From Lucinisca nassula (Eukaryota > Mollusca > Bivalvia > Lucinida > Lucinidae): DNA of 64,000 nt. The stretch lies in contig OY757020.1 of assembly GCA_963580285.1 (NCBI GenBank), positions 105,031,497 to 105,095,496 of the forward strand. Direction: 5' to 3'. Shown here in pieces: positions 56,108 through 64,000 of this stretch. Below the pieces are notes generated by a model. The model was not told the origin of the DNA and ran no database searches. It saw only the letters and a list, made by a program, of their open reading frames with translations. A program made the position numbers and the translations under genes. Position 1 is the stretch's first letter. Each line of letters opens with the position of its first letter.

Positions 56108-57054
56108 CCCCCAGGTATTAGACTTCCTGCCTTGCCGTGGCCCTGGGGGCTCAATTCCCACTGGGCACATTGCAGCTGTGGTCTCTGTGCCCACTGGGAA
56201 GAGCTAAAGGAAGTATCACCCGTTTGCCGTGGGTGACGTCCTGTAAGCCGGAAGAAGGGATCCTGGAGGTTGAGGGTTACCTGAGGTGGCGGTGCTTCAG
56301 GTACCCAACACACCTCTTTGGCCTGGCTTTTCGGTGTAGACGGGTGGCCGTGCGGTCCGGCACGGTCAATCGGCTGGTCGCGCCGAGCCCTAGAGATACC
56401 GCTTTGCTTTCTCTTCAACTCTTTTTGTATCTTTCCTGATACCAACCATATGCCCATTTACCTTACCCTTTTCTGTCTTTTTATCTATAGAAGGCGGTGG
56501 CTAAACGGATCAATCGTGTAGGCATTTTGTTTATACGAGTATATCTCACGTGTATCTCTAACACCTGCGAGTTGGATAACCACTCCATTATGGTGTTCCC
56601 TTGTAGGGCTCCATGGAGGGCGGAGAGCACTTGGGACGAAACTAGAATTTTTTCCTTATGGCTCATGGAAAAAAAACATAACCGCAACGCAGCTAAACGT
56701 AAAAAAGACGAGGATTCATCCGAAACGGATGAACCCAGTCAACAGTCAAGTCAGCAGTCTCAGCATTCTAGTCAACAGTCTAGTCAGCAGTCTGCAGCAC
56801 CAAAGTCAACCAATTTTCCACGTTTCTTGGTAATGACCTTCAGTGAAGATGCACGCACTGTGTCCAGTTTATCACCATTCGTGATAGAAAAAAGCATAGT
56901 GTCCATTGCCGGACATCCCAAAAGCTTAAGTCAGGTGACCTTTTATTAGAAGTCGAGAGAGAGCAGCAGGTGAAAAGCCTGCTTGGTACCACAAAGCTCT
57001 TCGATCTCAAGGTCAAGGTTTCTCTGCACAACACACTTAATTCATGTAAAGGTG
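56108..57054 (+). pseudogene. Family A copy: 5' UTR and ORF1 N-terminal half
   Basis: It starts CCCCAGGTATTAGACTTCC like copy 1. ORF1 begins at ATG 56590 (MVFPCRAPWRAEST) and has a Ser/Gln-rich stretch (QQSSQQSQHSSQQSSQQS), then FPRFLVMTFSEDARTVSSLS and FVIEKSIVSIAGHPK. A frameshift near 56932 moves to LLLEVEREQQVKSLLG and NTLNSCKGV. It is cut at about 57055 by the Gypsy LTR. The 3' part probably lies beyond the window. Confidence 0.8.
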
Positions 57055-57454
57055 TGTAACACTATTAATTGCTTTGGGTTTGATTGTATCAGTTTCTACA
57101 AGTTTTCATTATTAACTAAAGTGCTTGATCAAGTTTTAAAAGCCTAATATATGCATGCCAGTAAATTTCCTTCCATACAGCTAGTAGAATCCAAGTTAAT
57201 TTATTCGTTATACTGAATTTTAAAATTAAGTAACGTAAGCATAAACGTGAGGCTGGACATGTTAGAATGTGTGAGTGGGGTGTGAGAGTGGTATAAAAGG
57301 GCTGTGCGGGAAGTCCCTGTGTGAACATGTTAAGTGCTAGGTTTTAAAGCACCATACTAAACCAATTGAACCTGAGTTGTCGAAATTATTATATGTTAGA
57401 AAAAGAAACTGAAAATTTTAAAATGAGTTATTAACTGTGTTATAAACATTACTT
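57055..57454 (+). repeat. Probable 5' LTR of Gypsy element C
   Basis: It begins TGTAACACTATTAATTGC at the break in ORF1. A TATA box (GTATAAAAGG, 57291-57300) fits an LTR promoter. A TGG-starting primer-binding-like stretch (TGGTGCACGTGATC) begins at about 57456. No second LTR is in view, so both edges are estimates. Confidence 0.5.
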
Positions 57455-57593
57455 TTGGTGCACGTGATCTAGGATAATTCGTTTAGTGAACGAAAATTTA
57501 AAGACTATCAAAGAAAGTGTCTTGTGATCCTCGACGACGTTCAACGCCAGACAAGAAAGGCCGGTAAGTGTTTTTCGATTTGAAAATTCAACC

Positions 57594-58516
57594 ATGGCGG
57601 AACAAGAACAGTACATAAGGGCAATGAAAAATGTTAGCGATCAGATGACCGGGTTAACTACTACCATGGGTGCCCAGGGCGTCGCGAGAATCATAAAACC
57701 TTTCGAAGGGGGTGTTAAAGAGTTTAAGGGGTGGATCAAAAGTGTTGAAAAATATGTTATATTGACCAATCTTGGTTTACTTGAAAAATATGTTATATTG
57801 ACCAATCTTGTCGTAAACCAATCAAAACTAATAGCATACCAATCAAGCAAAGGTCAAGTAAGTGACTTTTTGAAACGTCACTTAGATCAAAATGCAGGGC
57901 ATACTTGGGCCCAGATAAAAGCTGAGTTGACCTCTCGCTTTGCTGAGGTCACTGACCACCAGTACGCATTGTCCCTACTAAGGAAAGTTAGACAGAAACG
58001 TGATGAGAGCATCCAGGTTTATGCAGAAAGATTGTTGGCCTTGGCAGAAGATGCTTTTGATGATGTTGACGCCGCCAATGAGCAGCTAATTGGCTTTTTC
58101 ATTGACGGACTACAATATGATATGAAAATGAAAATCATGCGTGCAAACCCAGATAATTTACAGGCTGCCATAAATGTTGCCAATACGGAAAAGAATTTGC
58201 GTAGGCGATTCGAACTTAGGTCAGGGCATCCTATTTTACCACAATCTTCCAGCACTGAGGTAGAACCAGTGGAAATAGGACATGCGCGTCCAAAATGCTG
58301 TGTCACAAAGTAGGTCATAAAATTAAGGACTGTAGGTACAAACAAGGCCAGATGAATTTTGTAAATGATCAAAATAAACCAAGGTCAAGACAAGCCAATA
58401 CCTGTTGGAATTGTTCCCAAATAGGGCATTATGCCAATGAATGTAAAGTAAAACAAAATGCACGAAATGGTGGCAGGCAACAAAAACATTCTGCTGCTGG
58501 CATTTCGGAAAACTAA
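57594..58516 (+). pseudogene. Gag of Gypsy element C, frameshifted
   Basis: It starts MAEQEQYIRAMKNVSDQMTG (strong ATG context, accATGG). The capsid-like part has KPFEGGVKEFKGWIKSVEKY, FLKRHLDQNAGHTWAQIKAE and QVYAERLLALAEDAF. LEKYVILTNL is duplicated by a 36-bp tandem repeat at about 57745-57812, absent from the usual pattern. The frame stops at 58313. The nucleocapsid zinc knuckles continue in the next frame (58295-58516), including CHKVGHKIKDC and CWNCSQIGHYANEC. Confidence 0.8.
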
Positions 58517-58599
58517 GTGCACCTTTCCACAATGAAGCCGGTGGAAAGGACAGATCAAAAAGTAAACCAAAATCAAATTATACCATTGCTTTTACAGGA

Positions 58600-58744
58600 A
58601 GTCAAAATTCATGTCAGATCAAAATTCAAAAACAAAAGTTTCGAGCTCTTTTGGATACAGGGGCTTCAGTTTCATTAATGCATAGACGAGTTTATGACAG
58701 TTTAAAGGACAAACCAAAGCTGTACCATAAATCTGCATCTTTAC
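58600..58744 (+). pseudogene. Protease active-site segment, interrupted
   Basis: It encodes LLDTGASVSLMHRRVYDSLK, with the retroviral-type aspartic protease DTGA active site. It is broken at 58745 by the ribozyme-bearing insertion. The second half (LILGRDWLDKNG) resumes after 59067 in the next ORF. Confidence 0.8.
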
Positions 58745-59062
58745 CATAGTGCAGTTTATATTTTACTTTTGGTCCTTTGAGATCAGCGTGAATACTCTGA
58801 GAAATCAGAAATAAATTATTGGTTTAGACTCATATTCTAGACAGGCTTTTAATCATTTGGACCTAATTTTGATTTATATCAGTCTTTGAATCGACTGCCT
58901 ATTCGAAATTCGCAAAATTGCAGTATGTTTTCTCTGGCTTTCTTTGCCGGATTATTACAGGGTCACTGATGAGGCTTTATTAACCGAAACTACGTAGTAT
59001 GACCCATCTTCTTTCTTATGAATGTTTTCATTGCTCTTAAAGGAACTCATTTTTTATTTTTA
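58745..59062 (+). mobile_element. 318-bp insertion carrying a hammerhead ribozyme
   Basis: Bounded by TTTAC at 58740-58744 and 59063-59067, a 5-bp duplication. No coding potential, no tRNA head, no terminal inverted repeats. Its orientation is set by the ribozyme (plus strand). Size and content suggest a retrozyme-like or other non-autonomous ribozyme-bearing element. Classification is inference. Confidence 0.7.
58960..59005 (+). ncRNA. Hammerhead self-cleaving ribozyme motif
   Basis: Stem I GGGTCA (58960-58965) pairs with TGACCC (59000-59005). Core CTGATGA is at 58966-58972. Short stem II is GG/CC (58973-58974 and 58984-58985). Core GAAA is at 58986-58989. Stem III is CT/AG (58990-58991 and 58996-58997) around an ACGT loop, closed by A15.1-U16.1, with H17 = A at 58999. 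Predicted cleavage is after 58999. Every invariant core base is present. The very short stem III is typical of the minimal hammerheads in animal retroelements. Confidence 0.8.
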
Positions 59063-59067
59063 TTTAC

Positions 59068-61460
59068 AGACTGTAAATGGTCAACCCATACATTTAGATG
59101 GTTGTGCTGATGTAAGTCAATCATTCTACATAGTACGAGATATGAATAGAAATTTGATTTTAGGCCGTGATTGGCTTGATAAAAATGGAGTTCGCATGTA
59201 CTTTGATTTGGGATGTATCAGAGTAAACAATACATATGTTCCCTTGCAAGAGGATCTAAAAGTATCTTCAGTTGTGAGAATGCACAGAAAACCCAAAATT
59301 AAACCACAAACAGCTGTTATATGCAAATGCAAGGCCAGAAATAGTCCAAATTTACCAACGTCATGCATGTATCAAATTTCACCTCCAGAAGTAGGTTTCT
59401 TAAATTATGAGCCTGGTTTGATGGTAACAAATTCAGTAACAAAAATGAATGACAATAGAATAATACCAGTTTCACTTGTAAATAATACAAATAAAACATT
59501 CACTGTCAGAAAAGGAAGACCGATAGCAAAAATTGAGCAAATTGAAGGTCAGAGCATTATGTCGGTTAATGCTACTGCGCAGAACCTGGATTCAAGCCAG
59601 ACTTCGGAAATTTTTGAAAATATTGACGTGCCAGAAAAATACAAGGAAAAAGTAGTGCAAATTCTCAAGGCCAATGCTGACTTGTTTGCACAAAAAGATC
59701 CCCAGTTAAGTCATACAGATACCATTCAAATGAAAATTGACACTAGTGATCACCCCCCAATTAAAATGAAACCATACATAACCCAAATAAACAACCGAAA
59801 AGTTATTGATAATGCAATTGACGAAATGTTAGAGGCAAAAATTATAGGAAGATTAAAATCTCCCTGGTCATTTCCTGTGGTCATTGTACAAAAGAAAGAT
59901 GGATCAAAACGTTTCTGCATTGATTTTAGAAAATTGAACAAAATAACCAAAACAAACTCATATCCTTTACCAGTAATTGACGATATTTTGGCTATGTTAG
60001 GCAAAGCCAAATATTTCACCTCTCTTGACCTTACATCAGGGTACTGGCAGGTTCTTATGCACCCAGCTGATAAAGAGAAGACAGCTTTTGCTTGTCATCG
60101 GGGTCTCTTTCAGTTTAACGTAATGCCATTTGGCTTGTCTAACGCACCCGCTATTTTCAGTCAATTGATGGCCATTGTACTTGAAGGCCTTGATGCATTC
60201 ACGGTTGCATATTTAGATGACGTCCTTATATTTTCGTCAACACTTGAAGAACATTTGGTGCACATTCAACAAGTATTTTCGCGTTTAAGGTCACATTCCT
60301 TACGTCTGAAAGCGACCAAATGTAGCTTCCTCAAAGAGAGTACCAACTACCTTGGTTTTGTTATCAATGAAAATGGGATCATGCCAGAAGCACGCAAGGT
60401 TAATATCATCAAGTCATTACCAGCTCCTACCACTGTTAAAGAAGTGCGCAGTCTGGTTGGTATGTGTAGTTATTACAGACGTTTTATTAAGGGCTTTAGT
60501 GAGATTGCTGAACCAATTATCGCGTTAACTCGTAAGTACGCAAGGTTCAAGTGGGATGATAAATGTCAAAAAGCATTTGAAACACTTAAAGAGAAGTTGA
60601 CCTCATTTCCAGTACTTGGTTACCCTGACCCAAATAAAATTTACTACTTGTATACAGACGCAAGCAACAACTGCGTAGGTGCATGTTTAACCCAGCCTTG
60701 TACTGATGACCTTGAGAATAATGGGTCAAAAAGTGAGATTCTCAAACCAATTTTCTATCTAAGTCATCGTTTATCCGATAGCCAGACTCGATGGTCCACC
60801 ATAGAAAAAGAAGCTTTCGCCATACATTTTTCGCTACAGAGACTTGATCATTATCTACATGGTGCAGAATTTGTCATTAGAACTGATCATAAGCCTTTAA
60901 AATATTTGTTGGACTCCCCTATGCAAAATAAGAAAATCCAAATGTGGGCTTTAGGCATAATGGGATACAACTGTCGCATAGAGTACATAGAAGGGTCAAA
61001 GAACCATTGTGCTGACCTACTTTCCCGTATTTCTGAAAGTGCAGACGTGACACAGGACAATGAACCCTATGAACCAGATATAAATGATAAGGCTTATGAA
61101 ATAGGTGCATTGAACATTAACAGATTCAATCCCAGCAAATATACACGCACCAAGTTGCAGCCATCTGACCCCGTACAAAAACCTACATTAAGGGACAATT
61201 TGGACATTGCAACAGAGCAGTCAAAAGACCAAGCTTTAATGGAAATAAAGCTTGGATTAGAAAGTGGTAATTTGCAAGTTTCATTGCAAAAGAAACACAT
61301 CATTCTGGAAAATATACTTTATTTCATTTCAGATGTAGATTCTGACCCAGTTTTAAGGTTATACATTCCAGTACATTTGCAACCAGCAGTGATTCAGCAA
61401 TATCATGATTCTAATGGTCACAAGGGTGCAGACATAACACCTGGAGGCATTAAACATTAA
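59068..61460 (+). CDS. Gypsy element C Pol: protease end, RT, RNase H, integrase start
   Basis: The longest open frame of this element, in frame from 59022 (812 aa); homology begins near residue 17, after the insertion. Protease end: LILGRDWL. RT: KKDGSKRFCIDFRKLN, FTSLDLTSGYWQVLM, FNVMPFGLSNAPAIFSQLM and VAYLDDVLIFS (YLDD about 397-400). RNase H: YLYTDASNNCVGACL, WSTIEKEAFAI and IRTDHKPLKYLL. The integrase zinc region starts (QYHDSNGHKGADIT), then the frame ends at 61460. RT and RNase H catalytic residues look intact. Confidence 0.92.
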
Positions 61461-62345
61461 ACATGTAAAAACAAGCATTTACCATCCGCAATCAAATGCA
61501 AAAGTAGAACGCTGGCACAAGACTTTGCATGATGTGCTTTCCAAGGTCATACAAGGTCAACGCAGATATGGGATCAATTTTTACCGAGTGTCCTCGGTTC
61601 GCTGCGCTTCCATGTTAATTAATCCACAAAGTTCTCGCCTTTCTTTCTGTTATATAATCGTGAAGTTTTGCTACCCATTGATAACATCTTGAAACCAAAA
61701 CGTAGATTTGAGGGCGAAGACTTGCACAAAATTGCTCTTCAACAACAGCACAAGTCATTTGTTTTAGTGCATCGAAATCTAAAGCGAGCTAAGAAGCGTC
61801 AAGCAAAGTACGCAAATAGAAATACCCATGAAGTACAGCTAGAGATAGGTGACCCAGTTTATTATAAAGTTCACAAACGCCCCAGCAAGCTGCATAACAA
61901 TTGGACACCTTATTACCGAATTATCGACAAAACAACACCAGTTAATTTAAAAATTAAAAACCAACTTGATGGCTCTGTAATTTCATGCCATGCAAATGAC
62001 ATTTTCAAAGCACATGTAGATGAGTGGAAAATCCCCAAAGAAAGCAGCAGCAAAAGGCCATTACGCAAAGCAAGGTATGTTGTACCACCATCATCCGATG
62101 ATTCAAGCAGTTATGATGCAGACAGTGAGGAAATACCCTTGGCACGTCTCGCGAAAAGGTTTCGAAATGTTCGCGAAAACTCAGTGAAGGTTTTATTCCA
62201 AAAATGGAATTAGCAAAACATCAAAAGTATCATGCAAAATGGCCTCGGTCAAGTTCAGTGCATAGCTCAGCATCTGAATCCAGGGCAGACAGCACTGATG
62301 CAACCGAATCATATGATTACCAGTTGTCAGAAAACCAGTCCATGG
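61440..62345 (+). pseudogene. Integrase remnant, core deleted, with C-terminal domain
   Basis: Directly after the zinc region the sequence jumps to the end of the catalytic core (SIYHPQSNAKVERWHKTLHD, which keeps the Glu), so the segment with the two catalytic Asp residues is deleted. Frame breaks follow. The C-terminal domain is an open frame at 61668-62213 with QLEIGDPVYYKVHKRPSKLH, WTPYYRIIDKTTPVNLKIKN and HANDIFKAH. A further frameshift near 62200 leads to an Asp/Ser-rich tail ending 62345. The copy cannot encode an active integrase. Confidence 0.82.
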
Positions 62346-62571
62346 TCACAGAATAAATCTGACAACAAAGTCACAAAGTACAAAATCTGACGAAAGCAAA
62401 TGTCAGATAGCAATTGAGTTTATTCGGTGAGCAGAATGGAAAAATTTCTGTTCATGGTTTACTTAAGGCTTCAAACTTAAAGTACACTAGGTACCAAAAG
62501 TAAACAAAGTTGTGTAAGTGTATGATTCTAATTATGAAATGTGTCTTAAATAGTTTTCTGATATATTTTTC

Positions 62572-62573
62572 AG
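62572..62573 (+). other. Splice-acceptor-like site before the envelope ORF
   Basis: 'ttttctgatatatttttcag' precedes AAC-ATG, giving a pyrimidine-rich tract, a branch-like ctgat and AG four bases before the start codon. The matching donor-like site is at 57565. Confidence 0.55.
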
Positions 62574-62576
62574 AAC

Positions 62577-63766
62577 ATGAGAGTACTTGGCCTGTTAACC
62601 CTTTTTGGCATAACGAGTTCAATACTTATAAGTGAAAGTGAAAATGTTATTTTCCAAACGACCAATGACATATCTATCAGACACACAAATTGGCTGGCAT
62701 CATTTGTCATTGACCTTGAACCCTTTAATCACTTCTTGATTAAATTAGAAGAAGACATAGACACAGCTTTGATGACTGCTGACATTATTTTAAGTAAATA
62801 TGGCCAACCTGACAAAAGAGAATTTCGAACACTTTTTGGACTTAGGAAAGAGGTCATGTACCTTAATGAAACTCGGAACAGCATTTGTGATGGCTTGTTA
62901 AAGTACAAATTACTACCACGTCACGGGAAAAGGGCAATACTCGAACCTCTTGGTGATGTAATAGGTTACATCTTTGGTTTTATTACAAATAGGGACATGG
63001 AAAGCATTCACAGAAACATTCAAAATCTTGCAGCTAATCAAAAACAGATTATACATGTGGTACAAGAAAGCATATCTGTTTTGAACATGTATCGTGTTGA
63101 GATATCTAAAAATAGACAGACAATCATGCGTTTGGTTTCCAGTGTAACTCGGTTAGATCGGAAACTAGAAAACTTGGTGAACGAATCTTTTAGACAAATA
63201 GCAGAAAACAGATACTTTATGGAAATGTATTTAAAACTTGATTTGGTCACAATCGAAATTAGAGAAATGATACAGAACTCTCAAGTCTATCTTGAGCATC
63301 TAAAAACTCAGTTGAACTTCCTCACTCTTGGACACTTAACCCGAACAAACATTCCGCCTAGAAAATTATTGTCTTTACTACTTGAGATTAAAGATCATCT
63401 TCCTGTTACTCTTTCACTGATGTGTGACCCTAAGACAGATTTATTTAAGTTTTACCAAAACTTGCAGACATCAGCTGTCTTATTGGACAAACAAATTGTA
63501 ATTGTTCTAAAAATTCCTCTCCTAGAAGTAAACAACAGATTTCAAGTTATTAAAGCTTTTAATGTTCCAGTAATTGTCAATAAGGATCAGACGAGTAACC
63601 CACAAATGACTACTATGACAGCAACATATCGACTTGAAAGTTCTGGTCTGCTCATTAATCAAGCAAAAACAAAATACGCCCTGCTTTCATCTGATGAATT
63701 GGCAAGATGTTCTAATCCTTCAATAAATTTTTGTAGCGTCTCCAGTGTTATTTTCCCAGTAAATTT
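62577..63766 (+). CDS. Envelope-like fusion protein of Gypsy element C, truncated
   Basis: About 397 codons, open throughout. An N-terminal signal peptide-like start (MRVLGLLTLFGITSS) is followed by an ectodomain with WLASFVIDLEPF. A basic site (PRHGKR) near residue 117-122 is followed at once by a Gly-containing hydrophobic segment (VIGYIFGF) and a helical heptad region with IHRNIQ and VVQESISVLN. That arrangement resembles envelope proteins of insect errantiviruses and baculovirus F-type proteins (family knowledge; not searched). The C-terminal membrane anchor is absent because a non-LTR fragment replaces it at about 63767. The frame does not stop there and runs to the window end. Confidence 0.7.
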
Positions 63767-64000
63767 ATTTATCAACAGATACATCTTGTCGGAATGGCAA
63801 GGCGAATGGGACCGTGCAATAAATAACAAACTCCATGCCATTAAACCTGTCGTTAGTACAAAATGTTCTCCTCCACAGTTTTCCAGAAAAGAGGACGTAG
63901 TATTAACACGACTGCGCATCGACCATACTAGAGTTACTCATTCTTATATTTTTAATGGTGATGATCAGCCTTCTTGTGTAGGTTGTGATCAGCCATTCAC
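63767..64000 (+). pseudogene. Family A ORF2 C-terminal fragment, continues past window
   Basis: Reads FINRYILSEWQGEWDRAINN, SPPQFSRKEDVVLTRLRI and CVGCDQPFT, equal to the C-terminus of ORF2 at 46295-46530. 5'-truncated. It is in the same frame as the envelope-like ORF upstream. One change (RIDHTRV for RIGHTRV). Confidence 0.9.

Larger units (their letters stand above)
57055..63766 (+). mobile_element. Degraded Gypsy-type element with envelope-like gene
   Basis: Order: LTR, gag, protease, RT, RNase H, integrase, envelope-like ORF. The damage found is a 36-bp in-frame duplication in gag, a frameshift in the gag zinc region, a 318-bp insertion in protease, a large deletion of the integrase core, a frameshift at the integrase end, and a non-LTR insertion in the envelope gene. 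A donor-like CCG|GTAAGT at 57564/57565 and an acceptor-like site at 62572-62573 suggest spliced expression of the last ORF. The element is inserted in a family A ORF1. Confidence 0.8.

Overview
This window is eukaryotic and is built almost entirely from nested transposable elements and diverged tandem repeats. The repeat content points to a marine mollusc, most likely a bivalve clam. The evidence is minisatellite-bearing elements ending in hairpins followed by CTCTTGT, tRNA-derived SINEs, Penelope-like elements of the Naiad type (the UGA-containing form is known from clams), and RNase H-bearing non-LTR retrotransposons. No complete host gene is visible. The best host feature is a THAP zinc-finger first exon at 30163-30382, with a CRE and a YY1-like site upstream. 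A coiled-coil pseudogene (25752-26198), a possible terminal exon (51601-51713) and an unrecognised reading frame with a nuclease-like motif (49740-50500) are weaker candidates.

Layout. 1-17180: diverged minisatellite arrays (units about 128-170 bp) in composite elements with short inverted ends, interspersed with SINEs, then a striking array of GGGATYGATCCC palindromes. 17376-22415: a Naiad-type Penelope-like element on the minus strand, with 889-bp pseudo-LTRs, an N-terminal GIY-YIG endonuclease and four in-frame UGA codons (possible selenocysteine). 22416-30060: a small non-LTR fragment, unassigned sequence and more arrays. 30163-36420: the THAP exon, then a full-length non-LTR element (family A) on the minus strand with a 16-bp target-site duplication, itself hit by a Penelope fragment. 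36421-41420: repeats around a 200-N assembly gap and a higher-order minisatellite. 41421-46829: rearranged family A copies on the plus strand. 46833-49727: a Gypsy-type pol fragment on the minus strand whose integrase is followed by a PHD finger and an arginine/serine-rich ORF. 51980-55466: a nest in which a tRNA-SINE holds a hAT-like element, which holds a non-LTR element, which holds a Naiad. 55630-64000: a Penelope fragment, the 5' end of a family A element, and a degraded Gypsy-type element with an envelope-like gene inserted in it. That Gypsy element carries a 318-bp insertion containing a complete hammerhead ribozyme motif, and its envelope-like frame runs in frame into another family A fragment at the window edge.

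How the parts work together. Family A encodes a nucleic-acid-binding ORF1 (three CCHC knuckles) and an ORF2 (endonuclease, reverse transcriptase, RNase H, C-terminal zinc motif). The SINEs presumably borrow such machinery. The Gypsy elements show gag, protease, reverse transcriptase, RNase H and integrase pieces, and both have splice-acceptor-like sites just before their 3' ORFs. Nearly every coding copy carries frameshifts, deletions or insertions, so most are fossils. Family A ORF2 at 30602-34507 is intact apart from the Penelope insertion.
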